Of a stretch of DNA of 64,000 nucleotides, positions 1 to 8,112 are shown in pieces; within the stretch, counting starts at the first letter, position 1, and each line of letters begins with the position of its first letter. Source of the DNA: UBA6144 sp964399165 (lineage in GTDB: Bacteria > Bdellovibrionota > Bacteriovoracia > Bacteriovoracales > Bacteriovoracaceae); NCBI GenBank assembly GCA_964399165.1, contig CAYNPO010000009.1, forward strand, positions 1 to 64,000, written 5' to 3'. Below the pieces are notes generated by a model that saw only the letters and a list, made by a program, of their open reading frames with translations, searched no databases and was not told the origin of the DNA. The position numbers were made by a program, and so were the translations under genes.

Positions 1-54
1 GGAGGAAAAGGCCATCATCATGTCTTCTCCATCACCAGAGAAGTGGGGCAGTTT

Positions 55-819
55 TCAGCGGGTGCAGGCCGAGTAAGCGAAGGTCGCGCGGAAGTCCCAG
101 AGGTCGAGGTCCACATCCGTTTCCAATGCTTCTTGTTCGGCCCTGGTAAGATGGGGGAAGAAGTCCAGACCGGTTTGTTCCTCCACCACGCGCACGGGGA
201 GAGCGTAGAGGGAAAGGTCGTTCTCAGACGGGCTTTGGGACATGATGAATCCGATGGCCTTGCGGGCGCCCCTGCGGGTGTGCACCAGCACCACTTTGAA
301 GTGTTCTTCGGGGATGGACACGCGGCTGGGCCCCATCTGCCGCAGGCGGCGGCGGAGGATAGGACCTGTCACCACGATGGTTTCCCGTGCGCCCTTAGCC
401 CATGCGCGCACGACGACCTCGAGGCTGGACCAGCGGCCGCGGTTCATGGAGGAAGTCTGGGGTGTGATGTTGCTGAGGTAGAAGGACTCACGCATGGCCT
501 CGGCTGACCATTTCATGTCGCCGGCTGGCGCCAGGTGGCCGCGGTCGTAACCGGAGCCCGCGTAGTCTTCCAGCGTTGCTGAACCGGAGCGTAGATCCGG
601 GTCCTCGCGGAAATTGTTGGCGCGCCCCACGCAGTCGCGGAGATGTTCGGGACGGAGGGCGTACGCCACCCAGTTCGCCACTTCATGACGTTCGTTGTAG
701 TTGAGGGTGTAAGCTGTACGGGTGACCCGCTCCCCGGACTCGCCGCCTCGGGGGAGCCAGACCTGGGCGTGAGCCTGGAACACGATGAAAACGAGAGCCC
801 CGATCCATGGAGCGCGCAT
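55..819 (-). CDS. Secreted DNA/RNA non-specific endonuclease (NUC1 family)
   Basis: This encodes a 254-aa protein of the sugar-non-specific beta-beta-alpha-metal nuclease family, which cleaves DNA and RNA with Mg2+. The first 18 residues form a signal peptide ending around HA-Q, so the enzyme should act in the periplasm or outside the cell. The family signature DRGH with its catalytic His lies near residue 94, followed by a conserved N-x-x-P-Q block (SNITPQ) holding the metal-binding Asn. The start at 819 is preceded by AAGGAAGG at good spacing. The gene stands alone, 114 bases downstream of the 5'-nucleotidase gene on the same strand. Together they could scavenge nucleotides from extracellular nucleic acid, which is inference. 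Confidence 0.9.
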   Translation of the reverse strand: MRAPWIGALVFIVFQAHAQVWLPRGGESGERVTRTAYTLNYNERHEVANWVAYALRPEHLRDCVGRANNFREDPDLRSGSATLEDYAGSGYDRGHLAPAGDMKWSAEAMRESFYLSNITPQTSSMNRGRWSSLEVVVRAWAKGARETIVVTGPILRRRLRQMGPSRVSIPEEHFKVVLVHTRRGARKAIGFIMSQSPSENDLSLYALPVRVVEEQTGLDFFPHLTRAEQEALETDVDLDLWDFRATFAYSACTR

Positions 820-933
820 AGCGACCTTCCTTGTGGCAAGGAAAGGATGACCCGAGCACGATGACTCCGTCCATCCCGACGGCGAACGCTAACGAGAGCT
901 TAAACTTGAGCGGGGTCGGCGGTTATCTTTTGT

Positions 934-2457
934 TTAGTTTCGAATGACGATCTCGCCCAAGGGGGGCGCCACCATCAGCGGGCTGTGGGCCGCCAAGTAT
1001 TCCTTCACGATGTCCGCGTCCGTGAAGCCGTAGGTCTGGGGGTTTGACTTCCGCAGGTCGGGATATTTGTCCCCCCCCTCCACAAGAAAGTTGGAAATCG
1101 CCACCGTGTAGAGTTGGTTGTCTTCAATGGGGCGGTGGGCCAAGGTGAGTTTCTCAAAGCGCTTCGCGCCGCGGTAGTAAACCGCCTGGAGGCCGCTGAA
1201 GTGGGGATACGATCCAGCGTTCGGGAGGGCCAGGGCGAAGACCTGGGCCAAGTAAGTTTTGAGCTCCTTGCCGGTCATTTTCACGGTCATCATCTCATTA
1301 CCGAAGGGGAGGACCGTGAGGACATGCTCATACGTGATGTCGCCCGCGGGTATCCCGTCCCGCACGCTGCCACCGTTAGTGATGGCCAGATCCGCGTTGA
1401 ACTTCGCGCGGTAAGCGTTGGTCACGAGTTTCGCCATGGTCGTTTCTTGGTTGCGCACGAGTGAGCGGTCTCCGGCCAAGGGGACTTTGGTGTGGCCAAT
1501 TTTCACTTTGAGGGTCATGTCGCCGCGGGCCTGAAACGGAGCCAGGAGCTGGAGCATTTCGGTGTCTTCCGCGATCCGTTCCTTGGTCCCCTTGTGGTTC
1601 ACCGGCACCAGGCGATAGTCGAGGAGCCGCGTTTTCCCTCCCCGGTGCTCTAGCTCCACTTTGCCGACGTACTTGCCCCACTCATGGGCCTGGACGATGA
1701 CGGCGCCGTTCTGGATGTCAGGCTTGAACAATGGCTGCTGGGTGTGTCCGCCCACGATGACGTCGATTCCCGGCACGCGGCGGGCCAGGGTGACGTCGCC
1801 GGGAGAGTTGTGGTGGTGGCGTTCATCGGGATAGTGGCCCATGTGCGTGAGGGCGATGACCACTTGGGCCTCTTGGCGGAGCTGGGGCACCAAGCGGGCA
1901 GCTTCGTCGATGGGATCGCGGAAATCGATGGGTAACTTGGCGCCCATGGTGGAAACCACGGGTGTGTCCTTGGTGGTGAGGCCCATGATAGCGACGTTGA
2001 GGCCGCCCAAATTCTTGTAGAGGACGGGCTTGAACAGGCGCTTTTGGCGCTCATAGATATTAGCGGAGAGAAAAGGGAACCCAGCCCAGCGCTCCTGCTC
2101 ACGGATCACCGTCAGGTGGTTGTCAAACTCGTGGTTACCCACGGCCATGGCGTCATAGCCGAGGAGGGCCATGCCGCGGAAGTCGGGCTCGGCGTCTAGC
2201 ATGTCGGATTGGGGCGTACCGGTGTTCACGTCACCGGCGTCCAGAAGAAGCACGTGGTGGCCCTTAGCGCGGGCTTCGGCGCGCAGCCGGCGCACCAGCG
2301 TAGCGCGGGCGGCGAGGCCCCACTCACCTTCTTTGTTCTGCCAGAACCTCCCGTGGTGGTCGTTTGTGTGCAGGATTGTCAGCTTGTAGGTTTTCTCGGG
2401 GTTGTAGGTGGCGCACGAGGCGAGGAGCGCGAGAAGCAGGAAACACGTGAAACGCAT
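934..2457 (-). CDS. 5'-nucleotidase / UDP-sugar hydrolase family lipoprotein (UshA-like)
   Basis: This 507-aa protein has the metallophosphoesterase N-terminal domain followed by the 5'-nucleotidase C-terminal domain. The metal-binding blocks ILHTNDHHG, DAGD, GNHEFD and THMG and the late GGHTQ motif are all present. The C-terminal domain shows the substrate-side motifs TNGGSVR and LPFGNEM. I start it at 2457 because GGAG precedes that ATG and the next residues (MRFTCFLLLALLASC) are a lipoprotein signal with lipobox LASC. An upstream in-frame ATG would add 11 residues and spoil the signal. It probably releases phosphate and nucleosides from nucleotides in the periplasm. It is divergent from feoA. 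Confidence 0.9.
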   Translation of the reverse strand: MRFTCFLLLALLASCATYNPEKTYKLTILHTNDHHGRFWQNKEGEWGLAARATLVRRLRAEARAKGHHVLLLDAGDVNTGTPQSDMLDAEPDFRGMALLGYDAMAVGNHEFDNHLTVIREQERWAGFPFLSANIYERQKRLFKPVLYKNLGGLNVAIMGLTTKDTPVVSTMGAKLPIDFRDPIDEAARLVPQLRQEAQVVIALTHMGHYPDERHHHNSPGDVTLARRVPGIDVIVGGHTQQPLFKPDIQNGAVIVQAHEWGKYVGKVELEHRGGKTRLLDYRLVPVNHKGTKERIAEDTEMLQLLAPFQARGDMTLKVKIGHTKVPLAGDRSLVRNQETTMAKLVTNAYRAKFNADLAITNGGSVRDGIPAGDITYEHVLTVLPFGNEMMTVKMTGKELKTYLAQVFALALPNAGSYPHFSGLQAVYYRGAKRFEKLTLAHRPIEDNQLYTVAISNFLVEGGDKYPDLRKSNPQTYGFTDADIVKEYLAAHSPLMVAPPLGEIVIRN

Positions 2458-2517
2458 GGGGATCTCCGGTGGAAGGTATCGCGAGGTCATAACTGGAAGT
2501 TGTCAGCCAGGCCAGAG

Positions 2518-2531
2518 TTTGATATATCAAA
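2518..2531. promoter_or_regulatory. Perfect 14-bp palindrome between the 5'-nucleotidase gene and feoA
   Basis: TTTGATATATCAAA is perfectly self-complementary and lies 5 bases before the feoA ATG in the 79-base divergent intergenic region. Its position suits an operator controlling feoAB. The half-sites resemble TTGAT/ATCAA of FNR-type boxes, but their spacing is 2 instead of 4, so FNR is not a good match. Which regulator binds is unknown. Confidence 0.4.
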
Positions 2532-2536
2532 CTCCT

Positions 2537-2773
2537 ATGACCTTGGCCCTCGCCGTCCCCACCCGCAACTACCGCATCCGCCTGGTGCAGGTGGAGGAGC
2601 AAACACCCATGGCCATGCGGTTCCGCCAACTCGGTTTCGTGGAAGGCATGGAGCTGCGCTGTGAGGCGCTGGCGCCACTGCTGCGCCATCCGTTGCTCGT
2701 GCGGGTGCGTGGCACCCAGGTGGCCTTGGCCTTGGACGAGGCCCGTCGCATCCACGTTGAAGAAATCCCATGA
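2537..2773 (+). CDS. feoA: FeoA, ferrous iron transport accessory protein
   Basis: This 78-aa protein has the small SH3-like FeoA fold, with the typical FRQLGFVEGMELRC segment and a C-terminal VALALDEARRIHVE strand. FeoA is a cytoplasmic partner of the FeoB iron permease. The ATG at 2537 has no clear Shine-Dalgarno sequence because an AT palindrome sits directly upstream. The transcript may therefore be nearly leaderless or poorly translated alone. The stop overlaps the feoB start by four bases (ATGA), so translation is probably coupled. Confidence 0.88.
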   Translation: MTLALAVPTRNYRIRLVQVEEQTPMAMRFRQLGFVEGMELRCEALAPLLRHPLLVRVRGTQVALALDEARRIHVEEIP

Positions 2774-4581
2774 AACGCGTCGCCTTGGTGGGCACGCCCA
2801 ACGTGGGCAAGACAGCGCTCTTCAACGCGCTCACCGGCAGTTTCCAGAAAGTCGCCAACTTCCCCGGCGTTACGGTGGAGAAGAAAATCGCGCGTATGAG
2901 CGCGCACGTGGAACTGGTGGATCTCCCGGGGCTCTATTCGCTGGACGTCGCCACCCTGGACGAGAAAGTCACGCGGGATTTTCTCACCGGTAAAACTTCA
3001 GGCGAGGCGGACGCCTTCGTGGTGGTGCTGGACGCCACCAACTTGCCCAAGTCGCTTTACCTGTTGCTCCAGTTGACGGAGCTGGGCCACCGCCCGCTGG
3101 TGGCGCTCACGCAGATGGACCAATCGGACCGGCGCGGGCAGAAGTTGGACCTCGAGGCCTTCGCGAAGGAACTTGGATGCGACGTTGTCCCGGTTTCCGC
3201 CGCCTCGGGGAAGGGCATGGCCGAGCTCAAGTCCGCCATCGCGAGCTTGCCCGCCATGCCACCCGTTCGCTTGCCCGAGAACCACCAGCGCGCCATCAAG
3301 GAGCATGACTACGTGCTGGGGAAATTCCGTGCGGTGGACGATATGCTCGCGCGGTCGGTGAAGGCCCCACTGAAACCCGACACACTCACCGCCAAGCTTG
3401 ACCGATGGGCGTTGCATCCAGTCTGGGGCTTCGCCGTGTTGGCGCTTGTCCTCCTCACGATGTTCCAGGCCCTGTTCACCTGGGCGGCGCCCTTACAAGA
3501 CGGCATCGAGGCGGGAGTTGCGATATTGGCGAATGCCGCCAACTCCTCCGTGCCCGGCACGCTCCTGCGCAGCTTGGTCGCCGACGGAATTATCAGCGGC
3601 GTGGGCAGCGTGGTGGTTTTTCTGCCCCAAATCCTCTTGCTCTTCCTCTTCATCCAGATTTTGGAGGATGCGGGCTATTTGGGCCGCGCGGTCTTTCTCA
3701 TGGATGGTTTCATGCGGAAGTTGGGCCTGCCGGGCAAGGCCATGGTTCCTTTTCTGTCCAGCCACGCCTGCGCCATTCCGGGAGTGATGGCCACCAGGAT
3801 CATGGAGGACAAACGCGAGCGGCTGGTCACCATGCTGGTGCTTCCGCTCACCACATGCTCCGCCCGCTTGCCCGTCTACACGCTTTTGATCGCAGCCCTA
3901 CTTCCGCCGGCGGAAGTAGTGGGGCCATTCACCTGGCAAGGCTTGGCTTTGTTCGGACTCTACGGTTTCGCCGTAGCCTCCGCGCTGCTGGTGGCGTTCG
4001 TGCTCCGCAAGGCCCTGCCGAAGGAAGCGCCGTCGATGTTGCTGATGGAACTGCCTCCGTACCGTTTGCCGAGGTTGCGCCACCTCTGGAAAGGCATGCT
4101 CAGTAAGGCGCGCATATTCCTTGGCAAGGCCGGGCGGGTGATCCTAGCGCTCTCCCTGGTGATCTGGGCGTTGGTCAGTTTCCCACGCAGCGACTCCGGG
4201 GAGTTCGCGCGGGTGGAGAGTTCTTACGCCGCCCAGATAGGCCGGGCCTTCGAACCGGTGTTCGCACCGCTGGGTTTTGATTGGCGGATCAACACCGCCC
4301 TGATTCCGGCCATTGGCGCCCGTGAGGTGATGGTGGCGTCCCTCGGGACAGTATTCGCGGTGGAAGGGGAGGAGGGGCTCACTGAGACTCTGGCGGCCCG
4401 TTACACGCCCGCCACGCTTTTGGCCCTGATCCTTTGGTTCGTGTTCGCCCCCCAGTGCATCTCTACCTTCGCGGTCATGCGTCGGGAGAGCGGGGGCTGG
4501 GCCGTGCCCCTGGGAATGGTGGCCTACACGTTCGTGTTGGCATGGCTGGCGGCTTTCGCCGCCTTTCGCATCCTTTCCTAG
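2770..4581 (+). CDS. feoB: FeoB, ferrous iron transport GTPase/permease
   Basis: This 603-aa protein begins with a G domain: P-loop GTPNVGKTA (residues 8-16), switch segment FPGVTVEKK, DLPGLYSLD, TQMD as the base-recognition motif and SAASGKG. The second half is a multi-span permease with the Gate-type segments VVFLPQILLLFLF and SSHACAIPGVMATR, and conserved Cys in LTTCSARLPVY. It imports Fe2+ across the inner membrane. It is shorter than E. coli FeoB (773 aa) but within the range of many bacterial FeoBs. It ends one base before the convergent DUF4442 gene. Confidence 0.95.
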   Translation: MKRVALVGTPNVGKTALFNALTGSFQKVANFPGVTVEKKIARMSAHVELVDLPGLYSLDVATLDEKVTRDFLTGKTSGEADAFVVVLDATNLPKSLYLLLQLTELGHRPLVALTQMDQSDRRGQKLDLEAFAKELGCDVVPVSAASGKGMAELKSAIASLPAMPPVRLPENHQRAIKEHDYVLGKFRAVDDMLARSVKAPLKPDTLTAKLDRWALHPVWGFAVLALVLLTMFQALFTWAAPLQDGIEAGVAILANAANSSVPGTLLRSLVADGIISGVGSVVVFLPQILLLFLFIQILEDAGYLGRAVFLMDGFMRKLGLPGKAMVPFLSSHACAIPGVMATRIMEDKRERLVTMLVLPLTTCSARLPVYTLLIAALLPPAEVVGPFTWQGLALFGLYGFAVASALLVAFVLRKALPKEAPSMLLMELPPYRLPRLRHLWKGMLSKARIFLGKAGRVILALSLVIWALVSFPRSDSGEFARVESSYAAQIGRAFEPVFAPLGFDWRINTALIPAIGAREVMVASLGTVFAVEGEEGLTETLAARYTPATLLALILWFVFAPQCISTFAVMRRESGGWAVPLGMVAYTFVLAWLAAFAAFRILS

Positions 4582-4582
4582 G

Positions 4583-5089
4583 TCACTTCAGGCGGACTTT
4601 CTCCCACGACTTGAGCTGCCACACGGATGTCACCTCCGCCACCTTCTCACCCTTGGTGTTCTCCACCACCGTGAGGCGGTCGATGGTAACCTTCTCTTCT
4701 TGAAGGAGTCGCTGACGGAGCTCCTCGGCCTGGGCCGAACTGAAGCGGCACACGCCGGTCAGCTTGGTGCGCCCCTGCATATGGTATTGCACCCGCAGTT
4801 CGGACATGATGAGGCGGTATTTGGAGAGGCCGAGGTGTCGCGCCAGGGTGAGTCCCGCGCAGTATTCGCCCAGGGTGGCGATGGCGCAGGCGTGCATCCC
4901 GCCTAGGTGGTTGTGGTTCAGCTTGTTATTCGGAAGGTCGATCCGCACTTCCTCTAGGTCCAATTTACGCAACTTGAATCCGTGGGGGGCGTTGAAGGGG
5001 ATGGCGAGCGCCAACATCTTTTCCGTGGCGAGGCGTGAGGCTGCGCCTTCCCGGGCCATGAGCTTTTCCAGCATTTCCATCATGCGCAT
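4583..5089 (-). CDS. DUF4442 hotdog-fold protein (putative thioesterase)
   Basis: This 168-aa protein resembles the DUF4442 / YiiD C-terminal hotdog family, thought to act on acyl thioesters. The segment NNKLNHNHLGGMHACAIATLGEYCAG matches the conserved N-x-x-G-x-x-H helix of these folds. No signal peptide or membrane segment is seen, so it is likely cytoplasmic. The start at 5089 is followed closely by a second ATG at 5083, and either could be used. It converges on feoB with no shared transcription. The substrate is unknown. Confidence 0.7.
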   Translation of the reverse strand: MRMMEMLEKLMAREGAASRLATEKMLALAIPFNAPHGFKLRKLDLEEVRIDLPNNKLNHNHLGGMHACAIATLGEYCAGLTLARHLGLSKYRLIMSELRVQYHMQGRTKLTGVCRFSSAQAEELRQRLLQEEKVTIDRLTVVENTKGEKVAEVTSVWQLKSWEKVRLK

Positions 5090-5240
5090 AGGGGCTCCTT
5101 TGATCCCATTTTGCGCCCATCAGGGCCATCTTGGCCCCGGAAATTGTGGGAGAAAATGTCGGGAATTCTCCTCTGGAAGACCCAAAACGCCCTTGGTAGT
5201 TCTGGCCACAGAATCGTCTTTCTTAAAAGAGGAGAACCCC

Positions 5241-6776
5241 ATGCGATGTCGTAAGTTGATGGCCTTGTTGCTCGCCCTGACCTGCCTGACGGCGGGTGCC
5301 CAGGAAAGCGAGACCTATTTGTACGACGGTGCCGACACCGTCAAAGACCTACTGCTCGCCCGTGACGTTTCCCGTCAGGTGGTGCGCCAGCGCGAGGTGC
5401 CCGACACCTGCACCCGCCAAGTGCCCAACGGCACTGAGACCGTGTGTGAACAAGTTCCCCGCCAAGACTGCCAAACGGTTCCCGGTCAGTGCTACCAAGT
5501 GCCGCGCCAGGATTGCCACACCATCCCCGGTCAATGTCACCAAGTTCCCCGCCAAGACTGCCGGACCGTTCCCGGTGACTGCCGGACTGTACCCCGTCAG
5601 CGCTGTAGGACTGTGCCCGGCCAATGTCGCTCCGTCCCCCGCCAAGAGTGCCACAACCCCGGCCGCCAGTGCCGCCAAGTTTCCCGTCAGGAATGCCAGG
5701 ACGGCGGCACTGTGTGTGAGAACCGCACCCGCCAGGTTTGTCAGGACGGCGGGACCCGCTGCCGGCGCATGCCCGACGGCAGCCAGCAGTGTGAGCCCGT
5801 CCCCCAAGTCTGCCGTCCGGAGACCACCCAAGAGTGTCGTCCCGCCGGCCGTCAGTGCCGCACCGTCTACGAGCAAGAGTGCCACGACCCTGGCCCCTCT
5901 TGTCGCACCGTCTACGACCGCGATTGCGATCCCGACCGCACCCAGTGCGACACCGAGTACGAGCAGGAGTGCGGTCCCAGCCGCCAAGAATGCAGCACCC
6001 GCTACGAGCGCGAGTGCGGCCCTGACCAACAATCCTGCCAGACCCGCTACGAGCAACAGTGCGACCCGGACCAGCAGCAGTGCGAGACCCGCTATGAGCA
6101 GGAGTGCCGCCAGCAGACCCGCTACCGCACCGAGAGCTACGCTTGCACCCGCACCGAGAGCTACACCGCCACCGAGCACCACTTCCGCCTGGAAGCCGAG
6201 GCCAAGCTGAACTTCCCGGCCGAGCTGCCCGCTTCCCCCGAGCCGGAAGAGCGCTTCACTGTGGCCCTGGGTGCCGACCACCGTCCCGCCCTCACCGTGC
6301 AGGCCTCCGGCCGCTTCCTGGTGCTGGCCCAGTCTGATGTGCCCGCGCTCCCCGCCGAGGGTGCTGTCCGCAACCTCAAGGCCGTGTTCGGCATCCAGCT
6401 GATGCCCACCAACGGCCTGGAGCGCCTGCGGAGCACCGGCTTCACCCGCACCACCGTGGCCGCCCGGAAAGTGACCTTCTACATGCCCAGCATGCCGGTC
6501 GCGACCACCGAAGTGAAAGTGCGCCTGGCGAAGCTCGGCACCACGGGTTCCACCGAACGCGAAGTGATCCTGAACAACCAGGTGGTGAACCTGGCCCAGG
6601 CCCAACAACAAGCGGACGGCACCGTGAAACTGGAGCTCGCTTTGACCCGCAACTTGGCGCGCGGCCGATACGCCCTGCGCATCGAAGGCTCTCTGAAAGT
6701 TCCGACGAACGCGACTCTGCTTAACCCCGCGCAATTGCCCGCGCCGGTGGTGACCAGCAAGGTGCTGCGATTCTGA
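5241..6776 (+). CDS. Secreted cysteine-repeat protein of unknown function
   Basis: This 511-aa protein starts with a signal peptide (about residues 1-20, ending TAGA-Q). The region from about residue 55 to 300 is a tandem array in which a Cys recurs every 6-10 residues, about thirty in all. Early units read RQDC-x4-PGQC, and later units drift to RTVYEQEC-x3-GPSC and RYEQEC-x-PDQQ-C. After the array comes a Cys-free, probably beta-rich domain of some 200 residues. A strong RBS (AGAGGAG) precedes the ATG at 5241, and the coding frame stays open far upstream but without a better start. The array would be heavily disulfide-bonded outside the cytoplasm. A terminator follows the gene. I do not recognise the family. 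Confidence 0.85.
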   Translation: MRCRKLMALLLALTCLTAGAQESETYLYDGADTVKDLLLARDVSRQVVRQREVPDTCTRQVPNGTETVCEQVPRQDCQTVPGQCYQVPRQDCHTIPGQCHQVPRQDCRTVPGDCRTVPRQRCRTVPGQCRSVPRQECHNPGRQCRQVSRQECQDGGTVCENRTRQVCQDGGTRCRRMPDGSQQCEPVPQVCRPETTQECRPAGRQCRTVYEQECHDPGPSCRTVYDRDCDPDRTQCDTEYEQECGPSRQECSTRYERECGPDQQSCQTRYEQQCDPDQQQCETRYEQECRQQTRYRTESYACTRTESYTATEHHFRLEAEAKLNFPAELPASPEPEERFTVALGADHRPALTVQASGRFLVLAQSDVPALPAEGAVRNLKAVFGIQLMPTNGLERLRSTGFTRTTVAARKVTFYMPSMPVATTEVKVRLAKLGTTGSTEREVILNNQVVNLAQAQQQADGTVKLELALTRNLARGRYALRIEGSLKVPTNATLLNPAQLPAPVVTSKVLRF

Positions 6777-6781
6777 TCGAC

Positions 6782-6820
6782 GGGGCCGTGGGTTTCCCTC
6801 TCCCACGGCCCCTTTTCTTT
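6782..6820 (+). terminator. Intrinsic terminator of the cysteine-repeat gene
   Basis: An 11-bp perfect stem (GGGGCCGTGGG at 6782-6792 with CCCACGGCCCC at 6802-6812), a 9-base loop and the tract TTTTCTTT lie six bases after the stop codon. Confidence 0.92.
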
Positions 6821-6903
6821 GGCACGGAAAGCGTTTTGGTCAGGATCTTCCCAAAGCGCCGCCGAAGTGAATTAATGGACAAAACTCATTCCAAGGACTG
6901 GAC

Positions 6904-8112
6904 ATGCGTAACTGGAAAATCATCCTCCCCCTCACCGTATTCGCCCTGACATTCGCCCTCGCCCACGCCTCTCCCGCACCCACCAAGTGGTTCACCGTTG
7001 ACGCCAACCTCCTCAAGCGCGCCACCGCCGGCACCAAGCAAGTCCTGCCCGTCGAGAAGGAACTGGGCGGCGTGGCCCTCATGAAGATGACCGAAGCCGA
7101 GCTCGAGGCTCTGTCCCACTCCATCCACGAAAATCTCCATCGCTGCGGCGGTTACGTGGCCCACGAGAGCGAGGCCGAGGCCCTAGCCGCCATGACCCCC
7201 AGCGCGGAATCCCACTTCGCCGTGAAAGGCATCTTCGCCGACTACGACATCAACCAGCGCGGTTTAGTGGAGCCCATGGTGCGAGACGTGAGCGCTTCCG
7301 CCATCGAGGCGGTGGTGCGCACCCTCTCGGCCTTCCACAACCGCCACTACCGCAACGACACCGGCGTGCAGTCATCCCAGCGCATCCGCGACATGTGGCA
7401 CCTCCTGGCCCGCGGCCGCTCCGACGTGAAGGTTGAGCTGCTCCAGCACGCCAACTGGCCCCAACCCTCCGTGATCCTCACCATCACCGGCAGCCAGCGC
7501 CCCGAGGAGATCGTGGTCCTGGGCGGCCACGCCGACTCCATCAATGGAGGAATCTTCGGCGGCGGCGCCCGCGCCCGCGCTCCAGGTGCCGACGACAACG
7601 CCTCGGGCATCGCCACCCTGACCGAGACCCTGCGCATCGCCATGGACCACAATTTCCGTCCCGCCCGCACCGTCCAGTTCATGGCCTACGCCGCTGAGGA
7701 GGCGGGACTTCTGGGTTCCAAGGAAATCGCCGCGGGCTACAAGCGCGAGGGCAAGCGCGTGATCGGAAAGATCCAGTTCGACATGACCTTGAACAAGGGC
7801 ACGTCCGACAAAGACATCGTGATGATGTCCGACTTCACCAACACCGCCCAAAACGCTTTCGTCGGCACGCTGATTGACGAGTACGTGAAAGTGCCCTGGG
7901 GCTACTCCCGCTGCGGCTACGGTTGCTCCGACCACGCCTCCTGGACCAGCAACGGCTTCCCTGCCACCATGCCGTTTGAGTCCACCATGGGCGACATCAA
8001 CCGCAACATCCACACTGACCGCGACACCATCGAGAACACCCGGGCCGGCGCCGAGCACGCGGCTAAATTCGCTCAACTTGCCATCGCGTACATGGTAGAG
8101 TTGGCGAATTAA
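6904..8112 (+). CDS. Secreted M28-family zinc aminopeptidase
   Basis: This 402-aa protein has a signal peptide (residues 1-22, ending AHA) and a propeptide-like region before an M28 peptidase domain resembling leucyl aminopeptidases of the Vibrio type. The two-zinc ligands are visible in order: GGHADS, PGADDNASG, the catalytic AAEEAGL, QFDM and NIHTDRDT. Two Cys in GYSRCGYGCSD match the disulfide near the active site of the Vibrio enzyme. It should release N-terminal residues from peptides outside the cytoplasm. It could feed the oligopeptide importer at 25.8-31.1 kb, which is inference. Its stop overlaps the helicase start by one base. Confidence 0.93.
   Translation: MRNWKIILPLTVFALTFALAHASPAPTKWFTVDANLLKRATAGTKQVLPVEKELGGVALMKMTEAELEALSHSIHENLHRCGGYVAHESEAEALAAMTPSAESHFAVKGIFADYDINQRGLVEPMVRDVSASAIEAVVRTLSAFHNRHYRNDTGVQSSQRIRDMWHLLARGRSDVKVELLQHANWPQPSVILTITGSQRPEEIVVLGGHADSINGGIFGGGARARAPGADDNASGIATLTETLRIAMDHNFRPARTVQFMAYAAEEAGLLGSKEIAAGYKREGKRVIGKIQFDMTLNKGTSDKDIVMMSDFTNTAQNAFVGTLIDEYVKVPWGYSRCGYGCSDHASWTSNGFPATMPFESTMGDINRNIHTDRDTIENTRAGAEHAAKFAQLAIAYMVELAN

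Noticed and set aside
2518..2531. FNR box at feoA
   Set aside because: The half-sites TTGAT/ATCAA are present, but 2 bases apart instead of the required 4.
4764..5240. Upstream extension of the cysteine-repeat frame
   Set aside because: It crosses the DUF4442 gene on the other strand, and the RBS plus signal peptide at 5241 fix the start.
5395..6130. CRISPR-like array
   Set aside because: The regular repeats are short, in frame and coding for Cys units; no uniform repeat with unique spacers exists here or elsewhere in the window.
5349..6806. Long open frame (485 codons) antisense to the cysteine-repeat gene
   Set aside because: Its Leu/Ala/Gly/Val monotony mirrors the repeat on the other strand; there is no ribosome site and the terminator at 6782 lies across its start.
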